Positions 28,832 through 37,891 of a stretch of DNA of 64,000 bases are shown here, piece by piece. Below the pieces are notes generated by a model. It ran no database searches, was not told where the DNA came from, and worked only from the letters and a program-made list of their open reading frames with translations. The stretch is from CAG-177 sp003514385 (GTDB lineage: Bacteria > Bacillota > Clostridia > Oscillospirales > Acutalibacteraceae). The stretch covers positions 682,001-746,000 of the forward strand of contig JBPPLN010000001.1 in assembly GCA_051920445.1 (NCBI GenBank), given 5' to 3'. Position 1 is the first letter of the stretch. The number at the start of each line of letters is the position of its first letter. A program made the position numbers and the translations under genes.

Positions 28832-29413
28832 TTATCTGTTGTAAATTATTTTATCTGCAAGTCCGTATTCGACGGCTTCCTCCGCTGTGAGGAAATTGTC
28901 GCGCTCGGTCTCGCGCTCAACAAACTCAATCGGTTTGCCCATATTCTCAGCTAAAATTCTGTTGATTCTCTCTCTGGTCTTGAGGATATGATCAGCGGCG
29001 ATCTTTATCTCCGTTGCCTGACCCTGAGCACCGCCGAGAGGCTGGTGGATCATAACTTCACTGTTGGGCAGCACAAGGCGTTTGCCCTTTGCGCCCGCGG
29101 CAAACAGGAACGCGCCCATCGATGCCGCTATGCCCATGCAGATGGTCGAAACATCGCACTTTATGAACTGCATGGTGTCGTATATCGCGAAGCCTGCGGT
29201 GACTGAACCGCCGGGGCTGTTGATATAAAGGCTAATGTCTTTTTCGGCGTCCTGACCCTCAAGGAAGAGAAGCTGCGCAACCACTACGCTCGCCGTTGCG
29301 TCGTTTATCTCGTCGGAGAGGACGATTATTCTGTCGCTGAGCAGGCGGGAATAGATATCGTATGAACGCTCGCCTCTGCTGGTCTGTTCGATAACGTAAG
29401 GTACTAATGCCAT
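28832..29413 (-). CDS. clpP: ATP-dependent Clp protease proteolytic subunit ClpP
   Basis: The 193-residue serine protease subunit has the catalytic triad Ser98 (GIAASMGAF), His123 (MIHQPLGG) and Asp172 (ETERDNFL). The N-terminal ALVPYVIEQTSRGERSYDIYSRL and the EKDISLYINSPGGSVTAG block are typical. The ATG follows an AGGAGG-rich leader. It sits between tig and clpX on the same strand. Confidence 0.98.
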   Translation of the reverse strand: MALVPYVIEQTSRGERSYDIYSRLLSDRIIVLSDEINDATASVVVAQLLFLEGQDAEKDISLYINSPGGSVTAGFAIYDTMQFIKCDVSTICMGIAASMGAFLFAAGAKGKRLVLPNSEVMIHQPLGGAQGQATEIKIAADHILKTRERINRILAENMGKPIEFVERETERDNFLTAEEAVEYGLADKIIYNR

Positions 29414-29522
29414 TACTTTTTCCTCCTTTGTTGTCCGATGCAGGTGCCGTATGCTTGCGCCCGCCCGGCGAAAAAGCCGGACGGGAGCAGTACGGATTAA
29501 TTATAGTATCGTTTGGCGAAGA

Positions 29523-31079
29523 TTATTCAGCGTCTTCTGCTTTCTTCTTCGCGGGAGCCTTCTTTGCGGGCTTCTTCTCAGCAGCCTCAGCATCGTCGTC
29601 CTTCTTTGCGGCAGTCTTCTTCGCTGCGGGCTTCTTGGCGGGAGCCTTCTTCTCGGCTTCGCCCTCGTCCTTCTTTGCAGCGGCTTTCTTCGCGGGAGCC
29701 TTCTTCGCTGCGGGCTTCTTCTCGGCAGCCTCAGCGTCGTCGGTCTTCTTCGCTGCGGCCTTCTTTGCCGGAGCCTTCTTAGCCGCAGCCTTCTTGCCGG
29801 GTTTGAGAGACTTTGCGTTGTCAACGATGAACTTGACAACCTTCTCCTTGAGCAGGTCAGCCTTGAGCAGATCCTCGGCTATAAGGCTCTTGATCTTCTC
29901 AACTTCCATACCGTACATCTCGGCGAGCTTCTTGAACTCCTCCTCGATATCCTCGGCGCTGACTTCGATCTTCTCGTCCTCTGCTATCTTGTCGAGAGCA
30001 AGACCGAGCTTGACCTGAGAAACAGCCTGCTCGCGCATGGAGCTCTCGAAAGCTTCCTTGTCGGTGCCCATGTATGAAAGATAGGTGTCAACATCGATGC
30101 CCTGCTGAGCGAGTCTCTGAGCGAAGTTGTTGATGTTCTCCTCTTTCTGGGTGTCGAACATGACTTCGGGGATCTCAGCCTCGACATTGGCAACAAGCTC
30201 TTCCATGAGCTTTGCCTCGAACTCCTTCTCAACATCGGACTGTCTGTGCTCAAGCATATCAGCCTCGACGCCCTTCTTGAGCTCGTCGACGTTATCGTAA
30301 TCAAGATCCTTCGCGAACTCATCGTCAAGCTCGGGAAGCTCCTTGACCTTTATCTCGTGAAGAGTGACCTTGAAAGTGGCATCCTTGCCTGCAAGCTCGG
30401 GAGTGTACTCCTCGGGGAACTTGACGTTGACGTCGAAGCTCTCGCCTGCGTTGTGGCCGATGACCTGATCCTCAAAGCCGGGGATGAACTGACCCGAACC
30501 GAGCTCAAGCTCATAGTTGGAGCCCTTGCCGCCCTCAAAAGCCTTGCCGTCGACAAAGCCCTCGAAGTCGATGACTGCGATGTCGCCCTTGGCGGCTGCG
30601 CGATCCTCAACGGTGATGGTTCTTGCATTGCGCTCTCTCATAGCCTCGATGCGTGCATCAACCTCTTCGGGGGTGACGGCAGCTTCAGCCTTCTCGGCCT
30701 CGAGACCCTTGTAAGCCTTGACCTTGATATCCTCGGGCTTGACGGTGACTTTCATCTCGAAGAGAACGCCGTCCTCGCCGATTGACTTAACATTGACGTC
30801 CTTCGGGCTGTCAACAGGCTCGATGCCCGCTTCCTTGTAAGCGTCGGAAACAGCCTCGGGGAAAGCTATCTCAAGTGCATCTTCATAGAAGACATCCTTG
30901 CCGTAGAATCTCTCGATCATGGCAAGAGGAGCTTTGCCCTTGCGGAAACCGGGAAGCGCTATCTTGCTCTTGGCCTTATTATAAGCCTTGAGAACAGCAG
31001 CCTTGAACGGCTCTGCGCCGATCTCGATCTCCAGCGTATAGACGTTGGTGTCCGTTTTGTTTGATGATTTTAAACTCAT
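29523..31079 (-). CDS. tig: Trigger factor with long Lys/Ala/Pro-rich C-terminal tail
   Basis: Trigger factor is the ribosome-bound chaperone and peptidyl-prolyl isomerase. The ribosome-docking signature GFRKGKAPLAMIE (about 45-57), the FKBP-like domain (about 150-245) and the helical C-terminal domain are present up to about residue 423. The last roughly 95 residues are a low-complexity tail built of AKKAPAKK, AAAKK and AEKKPAAKK units interrupted by acidic patches (DDAEAAE, DEGEAE, DDDAEAAE), making the protein 518 residues instead of about 430. The start follows GGGAGG. The tail resembles histone H1 or nucleic-acid-binding tails; its role is unknown. Confidence 0.95.
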   Translation of the reverse strand: MSLKSSNKTDTNVYTLEIEIGAEPFKAAVLKAYNKAKSKIALPGFRKGKAPLAMIERFYGKDVFYEDALEIAFPEAVSDAYKEAGIEPVDSPKDVNVKSIGEDGVLFEMKVTVKPEDIKVKAYKGLEAEKAEAAVTPEEVDARIEAMRERNARTITVEDRAAAKGDIAVIDFEGFVDGKAFEGGKGSNYELELGSGQFIPGFEDQVIGHNAGESFDVNVKFPEEYTPELAGKDATFKVTLHEIKVKELPELDDEFAKDLDYDNVDELKKGVEADMLEHRQSDVEKEFEAKLMEELVANVEAEIPEVMFDTQKEENINNFAQRLAQQGIDVDTYLSYMGTDKEAFESSMREQAVSQVKLGLALDKIAEDEKIEVSAEDIEEEFKKLAEMYGMEVEKIKSLIAEDLLKADLLKEKVVKFIVDNAKSLKPGKKAAAKKAPAKKAAAKKTDDAEAAEKKPAAKKAPAKKAAAKKDEGEAEKKAPAKKPAAKKTAAKKDDDAEAAEKKPAKKAPAKKKAEDAE

Positions 31080-31218
31080 TCGTTTTTCCTCCCATTATAC
31101 AGGTAACTTTAAGATTATAGCAGAGATATGTTAAAATTTCTACACTATTTTTCAGATTTTCTGCCAAAATAGGGATTTTTTCTTCGTTTTAGCCGCAAAA
31201 TTCGCCGTCGGGCAGAAA

Positions 31219-31914
31219 TTACGGCTGTTTTTCAATAAGTTTGGGCAAAAATTCGAGGTGATCGCCGGAGATAAGAGAAAACTTTATCCCGTCGCGCTCG
31301 CCCTCGAAAGCACTTTTTGTTGCAAAAGAATGGAGATGCCCGTAGAAGCACCGTTTTATTTTGTACTCGACGAGGACATCATATATTTCGGGGCATATCC
31401 TATCCTGCGTTATCGGCGGATAGTGGAGAAACACGACCGGCTCGCCGCCGAGCGCGATTCCGCTTTCTATCGATGTGCGGAGCCGTCCCGCCTCGCGCAG
31501 AAGAACTTTTTTGTCCGCGTCCTCCTCCGCGTCAAAGAACCAGCCGCGAGTGCCGCAGACGGAGATATTGCCGACGGGCACCGCGCTGTTGTGGACTATA
31601 GAGAGCGTTTCAAAGCCCTTTTCTTTGAAAAAATTTTCCATTTTCCGGGTGGTGTTCCACCAGTAGTCGTGATTGCCCTTCATGAGTATTTTTTTGCCGG
31701 GAAGCGAGTCGAGAAAAGCAAAATCTTTCTGAGCACCCTCGAGCGACATCGCCCACGACACATCGCCGGGAATAACTACCGTGTCGCCGTCCGAGACAAC
31801 AGCCCGCCAATTTTTTTCGAGGCGCTGCACATAGTCGCTCCAGCCGTTGAATATATCCATAGGCTTGTCCGCGGACAGGGAAAGATGCGTATCCGCAATT
31901 GCAAAAAGTGACAT
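31219..31914 (-). CDS. Calcineurin-like metallophosphoesterase
   Basis: The 231-residue soluble protein has the di-metal phosphoesterase motifs in order: ADTHLS (7-12, normally DxH), PGDVSW (GD), KGNHDYW (GNHD), VFLHYPP, and FYGHLHSFA (GHxH). It lacks a signal peptide. The family is broad (nucleases, phosphodiesterases, phosphatases) and nothing nearby narrows it. The gene lies about 140 nt after tig in reverse orientation of flow (downstream end facing tig), and 93 nt from the divergent DUF1540 gene. Confidence 0.88.
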   Translation of the reverse strand: MSLFAIADTHLSLSADKPMDIFNGWSDYVQRLEKNWRAVVSDGDTVVIPGDVSWAMSLEGAQKDFAFLDSLPGKKILMKGNHDYWWNTTRKMENFFKEKGFETLSIVHNSAVPVGNISVCGTRGWFFDAEEDADKKVLLREAGRLRTSIESGIALGGEPVVFLHYPPITQDRICPEIYDVLVEYKIKRCFYGHLHSFATKSAFEGERDGIKFSLISGDHLEFLPKLIEKQP

Positions 31915-32007
31915 CGTGCTCTCCTTTTCTTTTTAATAATCGGGCTTCGAACCGGGCAAAATACTTTCAGCGGCATGAGCCGCAAAAACATTCGGAGGTA
32001 ATCGAAA

Positions 32008-32184
32008 ATGGATAAGGTCATCAAGGATATCCGCTGCAACGCCTGCAACTGCGTCCATCACGCGGACGATTACAAATGCACCGCAGGTCACATCGAAATA
32101 GGCAACACGAGCGCCTGCTCATGCCAGGACACGCTGTGCGCAACATTTGAGCTCGACAACTCGAAGAAGCACTGCGGCTGCTGA
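32008..32184 (+). CDS. DUF1540 domain-containing small cysteine-rich protein
   Basis: A 58-residue protein with ten cysteines: the pattern CNACNCVHHADDYKCTAGHI, then CSCQDTLCATF and CGC at the end matches DUF1540 (PF07561), small proteins common in spore-forming and gut Clostridia, presumably metal-binding. CGGAGG precedes the ATG by about 10 nt, which supports it as a real gene despite its size. It is convergent with thrC, 19 nt apart. Function unknown. Confidence 0.85.
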   Translation: MDKVIKDIRCNACNCVHHADDYKCTAGHIEIGNTSACSCQDTLCATFELDNSKKHCGC

Positions 32185-32203
32185 ACACGGGGAACGCCCC
32201 GCG

Positions 32204-33700
32204 TCATATACCGAGCAGTCTGAAAACAGCCTTCTCCATGCTGTCCCTGTCGCAGACGTCCCTGAATCTCACGGGCTTGTCCCTGAGATCGGCGAGCTGC
32301 GGGGGACAGCTTGTCTTTGTCACGCGGGCAAGCTCACCGACCATGCTGAACTCGTCAAGTCCCTCGGATGCGCCGGGTTCGACTGCGTCGAGCACGCTGC
32401 GGCTGAACTTGAACGGATTTGCGGTCGAGTCGATAACGGTGGGAGTCTCATCCCCCGTTTTTTCTGCATATTTTTCATAGACATTGATGCCGACAGCAGT
32501 GTGCGTGTCGCACAAATAGCCATAGTCTTCAAATGTCTTTTTAATCGTATCTTTCGTGCCCTCATCGTCGCAGCAGCCGGCGCAGAAAACGGAGTTTATT
32601 GCGCTCATTACATTTTCGGGCATGGTGTACTTGCCCTTCTGCTTGAGGTCGCCCATCATCTCGCGCACGAACTCATCGGAATAGCCGCTCGCAATGAAGA
32701 GCAGGCGTTCAAGGTTGCTCGAAATGAGAATATCCATCGACGGCGACGAGGTCGTATAGAAGCTGCGGTTGATGTCATAAACGCCGGTGTCGAAGAAATC
32801 GGTGAGCACGCGGTTTTTGTTCGACGCGCAGATAAGGCGGTCAACCGGCAGACCCATCTCGCGCGCATAGTAGGCGGCGAGGATATTGCCGAAGTTTCCG
32901 GTCGGGACGACGAAGTTAATCTTATCGCCCGCCTTGATTCTGCCGTTTCTTATCATGTCGCAGTAGGCGGAGAAATAATAGACGATCTGCGGCACGAGGC
33001 GACCCCAGTTGATGGAGTTCGCGGAGGAGAAAGCCATGCCGTGCTCGGCGAGCTTCTTGCCTATCTCTTTGTCGGTGAATATCGTCTTGACTCCGGTCTG
33101 TGCGTCGTCGAAGTTGCCCTTTATCGCGCAGACGGCAACGTTTGAGCCCTCCTGCGTGGTCATCTGGAGCTTCTGCATGGGGCTGACTCCCTCGTCGGGA
33201 TAGAACACGAGAATCTTCGTGCCCTCAACGTCCTTGAAGCCCTCAAGAGCCGCCTTGCCCGTGTCGCCCGAGGTGGCGACAAGAATAACGGTCTCGCGCG
33301 TTCCGACTGCCTTTTTGACCGAGACGGTCATAAGTCTCGGGAGCATCTGGAGCGCCATATCTTTGAAAGCGCAGGTGGGGCCGCGCCAGAGTTCAAGAAT
33401 CTCTTCGCCCGCTTTGAGTTCGTGTATCGGAGCGATATCCTCGGAGGAGAACTTGTTGTCGCCGTATGCGCCCTCGACACAGTAGGCAAGCTCTTCGGCG
33501 GTGAAATCGGTAAGATACAGGCTGAGTACACGCTTTGCGCGCTCAACATAGGACATATTCGCCATGGCGGCGATATCGACAAGGCTCACCTTCGGAATCT
33601 CAACGGGGACAAACAGTCCGCCGTCGGCAGAGATGCCCTGAGCAATCGCCCAGGATGAGCTGACGTCTACATTTTTATCTCTTGTACTTGTGTATCGCAT
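32204..33700 (-). CDS. thrC: Threonine synthase
   Basis: Threonine synthase converts O-phosphohomoserine to threonine with PLP. The 498-residue protein begins MRYTSTRDKNVDVSSSWAIA and carries the PLP lysine in GPTCAFKDMALQ, ATSGDTGKAALEGF and the FVVPTGNFGNILAAYYA cofactor-binding segment. I use the ATG at 33700, 8 nt after GAAGGA; an ATG three codons earlier overlaps that site. It has its own promoter and no other threonine genes adjacent. Confidence 0.95.
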   Translation of the reverse strand: MRYTSTRDKNVDVSSSWAIAQGISADGGLFVPVEIPKVSLVDIAAMANMSYVERAKRVLSLYLTDFTAEELAYCVEGAYGDNKFSSEDIAPIHELKAGEEILELWRGPTCAFKDMALQMLPRLMTVSVKKAVGTRETVILVATSGDTGKAALEGFKDVEGTKILVFYPDEGVSPMQKLQMTTQEGSNVAVCAIKGNFDDAQTGVKTIFTDKEIGKKLAEHGMAFSSANSINWGRLVPQIVYYFSAYCDMIRNGRIKAGDKINFVVPTGNFGNILAAYYAREMGLPVDRLICASNKNRVLTDFFDTGVYDINRSFYTTSSPSMDILISSNLERLLFIASGYSDEFVREMMGDLKQKGKYTMPENVMSAINSVFCAGCCDDEGTKDTIKKTFEDYGYLCDTHTAVGINVYEKYAEKTGDETPTVIDSTANPFKFSRSVLDAVEPGASEGLDEFSMVGELARVTKTSCPPQLADLRDKPVRFRDVCDRDSMEKAVFRLLGI

Positions 33701-33731
33701 AGAGACCATCCTTCGCGTTAAATTACATTTT

Positions 33732-33760
33732 ATTATAGCATAACGCGCCTTGGTTGTAAA
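33732..33760 (-). promoter_or_regulatory. Promoter of thrC
   Basis: TTTACA (33760-33755) and TATAAT (33737-33732) on the minus strand, spacer 17 bp. It overlaps the stop codon of the upstream dipeptidase gene. Confidence 0.8.
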
Positions 33761-34653
33761 ACCTTTTCAAAAAAGTGCGCGGCGTTTTCAAAAAATATTT
33801 TGCGGCATATCTCCTCGGGTATGCCGTTTTCCTCGAGATAGACGCAGATGCTCGGTATCTTCTCTATTCCGCGAAGCTCCGGCTTTATTCTGCAGCCGTC
33901 ATAGTCCGAGCCTATGCTGATAACGTCCTCGGCGCCCAGCGAGAGCATATGCTCCGTATGGCGCAGGAGCTCCTCTCTGCCGCCGTTTCCGCCGAGGAAG
34001 CGGTCATAGAAATTGAGCCCTATAAGTCCGCCGCGTTCAATGATAATTTTTATCTGCTCGTCGGTCAGCGAGCGCACCTCGTTATGAACGGCGCGCGCGT
34101 CCGAATGGCTTGCGATAAAAGGCGCGTCGCTGAATTCGCACAGGTCATAGAAGCTCCTGTCGCTCAAATGCGACACGTCGGTGACTATGCCCAACTTCTC
34201 CATTTTCGAGACAAGCTCCCTGCCCCAATCGGTAAGGCCGCCGCCCTCATCGCAGCCGCCCGCGGCTCGATTTTTGTGATTCCATGTGAGGGTTATGAGC
34301 CGCAGTCCGCGCTCATAGAGCTTTTCGAGGCGCTCGAGGCTGCCGACTCCGCGCGAGCTCTCCATGGCGAGCATAACTCCGCGCGAATGTCCGCGGACAT
34401 CCTCCGCCGACAGAATCGGGAAGAAATCCCCTTTCTTTTTTAGCTCGCTCAAATAGAAATCACATGCCGAGTCAAAGTATGACTCTACGAGCGAATCGTC
34501 CATGCTGTCGGGGACAAAGACTGCGAACACCTGATTCCAGCGCCCGAAGATGCTTCCGCGCTCAAAATCGATGTCGCGTTCATTCTTTAAAAGGCTGTCT
34601 CCGTCGTCCATGCACTCAGTAAGAGTATCGCAGTGCAAATCAAAAAAATCCAT
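33733..34653 (-). CDS. Membrane dipeptidase-type M19 peptidase
   Basis: M19 (renal dipeptidase) enzymes are di-zinc dipeptidases, some acting on D-amino-acid dipeptides. The protein has the DLHCDTL metal motif (His7, Asp9), TLTWNHKN, DVSHLSDRSFYDL, FIASHSDARAVHN and IGSDYDG, in family order. 306 residues. I chose the ATG at 34653 because GGGTGA precedes it; the upstream ATG has no site. It ends the ylqF-capA-rnhB-yraN run. Confidence 0.9.
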   Translation of the reverse strand: MDFFDLHCDTLTECMDDGDSLLKNERDIDFERGSIFGRWNQVFAVFVPDSMDDSLVESYFDSACDFYLSELKKKGDFFPILSAEDVRGHSRGVMLAMESSRGVGSLERLEKLYERGLRLITLTWNHKNRAAGGCDEGGGLTDWGRELVSKMEKLGIVTDVSHLSDRSFYDLCEFSDAPFIASHSDARAVHNEVRSLTDEQIKIIIERGGLIGLNFYDRFLGGNGGREELLRHTEHMLSLGAEDVISIGSDYDGCRIKPELRGIEKIPSICVYLEENGIPEEICRKIFFENAAHFFEKVLQPRRVML

Positions 34654-34697
34654 AAAATCACCCATAGAATAATATTTCCGCCGACGCCGAATATTAC

Positions 34698-35069
34698 TCA
34701 GAAGCTGCTGTCAAACGCATTTTCTATATATTCGCAGGAAATCGGCTCGTTCTCCTTTCCGAGAGTAACTTCCGCCACATCGAAGCGCGGCTGAAGATCG
34801 TAGTTATTTTTCTGCATGAAAAGCGAAGCGGTTTCGATTATCCGCTCCTGCTTTGCGCTGCCGACCGCTTCGCGCCCCGGAGCTATCGCACCGGGCGAGC
34901 GGGTCTTGACCTCGGTGAACACCAAAAAGCCGTCCTTTTTAGCTATTATGTCTATCTCACCGAGGCGGCAGCGGTAGTTCGCGGTTATTATCTCATAGCC
35001 GTTTTCGCGCATGAAGCGCGCGGCATATATCTCACCCCAGAGTCCGGGCTTTTCCTTTTCGCTGAGCAT
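34698..35069 (-). CDS. yraN: YraN/UPF0102 family putative endonuclease-fold protein
   Basis: The 123-residue protein has the family hallmarks GLWGEIYAARFMRENGYEIITANYR and RLGEIDIIAKKDGFLVFTEVKTRS, with the E-x(n)-D...E-V-K arrangement of a Holliday-resolvase-like nuclease fold. It almost always neighbours rnhB, as here (1 nt apart). Biochemical activity is not established for most members. Confidence 0.93.
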   Translation of the reverse strand: MLSEKEKPGLWGEIYAARFMRENGYEIITANYRCRLGEIDIIAKKDGFLVFTEVKTRSPGAIAPGREAVGSAKQERIIETASLFMQKNNYDLQPRFDVAEVTLGKENEPISCEYIENAFDSSF

Positions 35070-35070
35070 A

Positions 35071-35685
35071 TTACCACCCCTCCGGCAGTTTCTTCAAAAA
35101 CGTCTTTCTGTGGACGGGAGATATGCCGAATTCGCGTATTTTTTCATAGTGCAGCTTCGTGCCGTAGCCCTTGTGCTTTTTGAAGCAATATTCCGGATAC
35201 TGCTCGTCGAGCGAGAGCATATATCTGTCCCTGCTGACCTTCGCCATTATCGACGCCGCGGCTATTGACGCACTCAATGAGTCACCCTTTATAATAGCCT
35301 TTGACGGCACGGGCAGACCCGGCAGGCGGTTTCCGTCCACAAACGCCGCCTGCGGACGCTCGGGCAGAGCATCGAAGGCGCGGCGCATGGCGAGGAAAGT
35401 TGCGTTGAGAATATTCATCTCGTCGATTTCTTCAACGCTCGCGCTCGCGACGGCATAGACGGCGTGCTCTTTTATCTCGTCAAAGAGCAGGTCGCGCTTT
35501 TTCTCGCTGAGCTTTTTTGAATCGTTCAAGCCCTCGATAATATAATCCTTGGGCAGTATCACGGCGGCGGCGAAAACCGGACCCGCAAGAGGTCCGCGCC
35601 CCGCCTCGTCTATTCCGCAGACGCACTCGAAGCCGTGCTCCGCGGCGGTTCTTTCATAATAATAGCGGTCGATTTCTTCAGCCAT
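35071..35685 (-). CDS. rnhB: Ribonuclease HII
   Basis: RNase HII removes ribonucleotides and RNA primers from DNA. The 204-residue protein has the catalytic signature CGIDEAGRGPLAGPV (Asp and Glu) and then KGDSLSASIAAASIMAKVSRDR, with the C-terminal KKHKGYGTKLHYE block. The ATG at 35685 follows GGAGGG; a longer upstream frame overlaps capA and has no family similarity. The capA stop lies 1 nt upstream. Confidence 0.96.
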   Translation of the reverse strand: MAEEIDRYYYERTAAEHGFECVCGIDEAGRGPLAGPVFAAAVILPKDYIIEGLNDSKKLSEKKRDLLFDEIKEHAVYAVASASVEEIDEMNILNATFLAMRRAFDALPERPQAAFVDGNRLPGLPVPSKAIIKGDSLSASIAAASIMAKVSRDRYMLSLDEQYPEYCFKKHKGYGTKLHYEKIREFGISPVHRKTFLKKLPEGW

Positions 35686-35686
35686 T

Positions 35687-36853
35687 TCAGCCCTCCAAAA
35701 ATTCGTCGCTGACGACATCGCGGAGCAGCGAGTTGAGATAATTGAGGCTGAACGACGGCGTTGTCGAGCGCACTCCGTGGCGCGATGCGAGCGCGTCAGT
35801 GTAGTCCGCGAGGTTATACACTCTGACATTCGAGAAGCCCGAGTCATAGTGGGTGACAGTGCCCGTGAACTTCGCCTTTGTGACCTCGGTCGTGTTCTTC
35901 TGATAGTCCTTGGTGACGGTTATGTGCATCATGCCGCCGAGCATTCTCGGGCCTCTGTCCTGCGCTGAAATAAAATTGCCGAGCGAATAGATAACGAGAA
36001 CTTTTCTGCCGTCCGCGGCGGTCACATATTCGACGGGCTGAATGACATGGGGATGCGTGCCTATAATTATATCCGCGCCCCAATCGGCAAGCTTCTGCGC
36101 CAGCTCATGCTGACGATCCGTCGGCGTGTGGGTATATTCCTCGCCCCAGTGGACATTGACTATAGTCATGTCGCTTATCTCGGACGCCGCTTTGACGCGC
36201 TTCTCTATCCTGTCCTCGTCCGCGCCGAGCATGAGTATCGTCTTGCTGCCCTCGGGCAGGCTCAGTCCGTTTGTAGGCTCGGTCAGCCCGACATAGGCGA
36301 GTTTAATGCCCTTGACAGTGTTAGTCGGAATTGTTTTGTAGTCCTCTTCGTCGAGATAAGCTCCGCAGAAGACAACATTCTTGCTCTTCCAGAACTTTAT
36401 AGCGTTTCTCAGCCCGCTCTCGCCCTTATCGAGCGAGTGGTTGTTCGCGATATTAAAAACATCGAAGCCTATCTTCACCATCTCGTCGCCGAGCTCCGTC
36501 GGGGAATTGAAGCAGGGATATGTGCTCGGTGCTTTCTCGGGGTCGATTATCGTCTCCTGATTGATTATGCTTATATCAGCCGCCGCAACGGTAGAAGCGA
36601 CATTTTTATAGGCATAGGTGAAGTCGTAGCCGCCTGTCGCCGAGCGGGCGTGCGCCTGATTATATATGACCCCGTGAATAAGATTGTCGCCCACGGCGAG
36701 GATATTCACGCTGACTGGCTCGCGGGTGTCGGCAGTCGTGCTCTCGGAGGTGTTTTCCGCCTCTCCGCCGGCGGGCACCGCCTTTTGACAGGCGCAGAGC
36801 ATGAGCAGAGCCGCCAAAAGAGCTATAACTCTGAGAATTGATTTCTTTTTCAT
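35687..36853 (-). CDS. CapA-family lipoprotein (PGA synthesis/metallophosphatase-like)
   Basis: The 388-residue protein begins with a lipoprotein signal (LLAALLMLCAC, lipidated Cys about 20 or 22) and a Ser/Thr-rich linker. The CapA fold follows: VNILAVGDNLIHGVIYNQA, INQETIID, FNIANNHSLDKGE, VNVHWGEEYTHTPT, and IIGTHPHVIQPVEY, a calcineurin-like arrangement. In Bacillus, CapA takes part in polyglutamate capsule export, but most members, like this one outside a cap operon, have no known role. GGAG-like site at the start; 23 nt after ylqF. Confidence 0.88.
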   Translation of the reverse strand: MKKKSILRVIALLAALLMLCACQKAVPAGGEAENTSESTTADTREPVSVNILAVGDNLIHGVIYNQAHARSATGGYDFTYAYKNVASTVAAADISIINQETIIDPEKAPSTYPCFNSPTELGDEMVKIGFDVFNIANNHSLDKGESGLRNAIKFWKSKNVVFCGAYLDEEDYKTIPTNTVKGIKLAYVGLTEPTNGLSLPEGSKTILMLGADEDRIEKRVKAASEISDMTIVNVHWGEEYTHTPTDRQHELAQKLADWGADIIIGTHPHVIQPVEYVTAADGRKVLVIYSLGNFISAQDRGPRMLGGMMHITVTKDYQKNTTEVTKAKFTGTVTHYDSGFSNVRVYNLADYTDALASRHGVRSTTPSFSLNYLNSLLRDVVSDEFLEG

Positions 36854-36876
36854 GATATCCCTCTCTTTTTATATAA

Positions 36877-37731
36877 TCAGTCGAGCGTTATTCTGCCTAA
36901 TTTGCCCGCACGGTACTCGTCGAGGAGCATGACCGCCGCGCGCTCCGTGTCCGGCTCGCCGCCGCTTATCAGCATTCCGCGCTTTCTCGCGAGCATCTCA
37001 AGGCGTTCAAATTCCTCGCTCTCCGGCGAAAATTCGAGCTTATATCTTTCTTTTATCCTCTCGGGATAGTTCTCGTTCATTATCGTCAGAAAGCGCGCCG
37101 CGATAAGCTCGATGTCAAGAATAGTGTCCTTGACCGAGCCGATGAACGCGAGGCGCAGACCGACATCCGGATCGTCAAACTTCGGCCAGAGCACACCGGG
37201 CGTGTCGAGCAGCTCGATGCCGCTCCCGATGCTGAACCACTGGTTCTGGCGCGTGACTCCGGGCTTGTCCGCAACTTTTGCCTTGTTCTTGCCCGCCATG
37301 CGGTTAATAAACGAGGACTTGCCTGTGTTGGGTATACCGACTACCATCAAGCGAAGCGGCTTGCCCGCCATGCCCTTTTGAGCGTTCGCCTCGATTTTAT
37401 TGCTGAGCACACGGCGGACTGTCGGCGCAAAGGCGTTCAAGCCCTTGCCCGAGCGGCAGTCAACGGCTATAGCCGTCACGCCCTGCTTGCCGAGCTCGGA
37501 TATCCTGCGGCGCGTCGCGTTTTCGTCGGCGAGGTCGCACTTATTGAGAATGACCATGAGTGGCTTTTGTCCTATAAGCTCCGGCAATTCGGGGTTTCGG
37601 CTGCTCACGGGCACGCGCGCGTCAACTATCTCGACCACCGCGTCAACGAGCGGCAGACTCTCTTTTATCTGCCTGCGCGTCCGAGCCATATGACCCGGAA
37701 ACCACTGGACATAAAGATCTCCGTTTTCCAA
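36877..37731 (-). CDS. ylqF: Ribosome biogenesis GTPase YlqF/RbgA
   Basis: RbgA is a circularly permuted GTPase needed late in 50S assembly. The order is G4 NKCD (63-66), then G1 GIPNTGKSS (132-140), then G3 DTPG (176-179), diagnostic of the permuted family. N-terminal VQWFPGHMARTRRQI is the signature. The start is a TTG after AGGAGG. First gene of the ylqF-capA-rnhB-yraN-M19 run, with its own promoter. Confidence 0.96.
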   Translation of the reverse strand: MENGDLYVQWFPGHMARTRRQIKESLPLVDAVVEIVDARVPVSSRNPELPELIGQKPLMVILNKCDLADENATRRRISELGKQGVTAIAVDCRSGKGLNAFAPTVRRVLSNKIEANAQKGMAGKPLRLMVVGIPNTGKSSFINRMAGKNKAKVADKPGVTRQNQWFSIGSGIELLDTPGVLWPKFDDPDVGLRLAFIGSVKDTILDIELIAARFLTIMNENYPERIKERYKLEFSPESEEFERLEMLARKRGMLISGGEPDTERAAVMLLDEYRAGKLGRITLD

Positions 37732-37809
37732 AACTCTTCCTCCTTGGGACTATATGCGCCAATATTTTGCGCGCCGTATATAAAAAATACTTTTCGGCTT
37801 TACTAAATG

Positions 37810-37838
37810 AGTATAGCAAAAAAACTTTGTCTTTACAA
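37810..37838 (-). promoter_or_regulatory. Promoter of the ylqF operon
   Basis: TTGTAA (37838-37833) and TATACT (37815-37810) on the minus strand, spacer 17 bp. Confidence 0.7.
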
Positions 37839-37840
37839 GC

Positions 37841-37863
37841 AAAAAACGCAGCCGAAGCTGCGT
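37841..37863 (-). terminator. Terminator of the tandem signal peptidase genes
   Basis: ACGCAGC-TTCG-GCTGCGT hairpin followed by five T's on the minus strand, 28 nt after the lepB stop and just before the ylqF promoter. Confidence 0.85.
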
Positions 37864-37891
37864 CTTGATTGCATATTATAGCGCGGACAGG

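Noticed and set aside
35686..35847. A 54-residue N-terminal extension of RNase HII.
   Set aside because: It overlaps capA, lacks family similarity and the internal ATG at 35685 has a perfect GGAGGG site.
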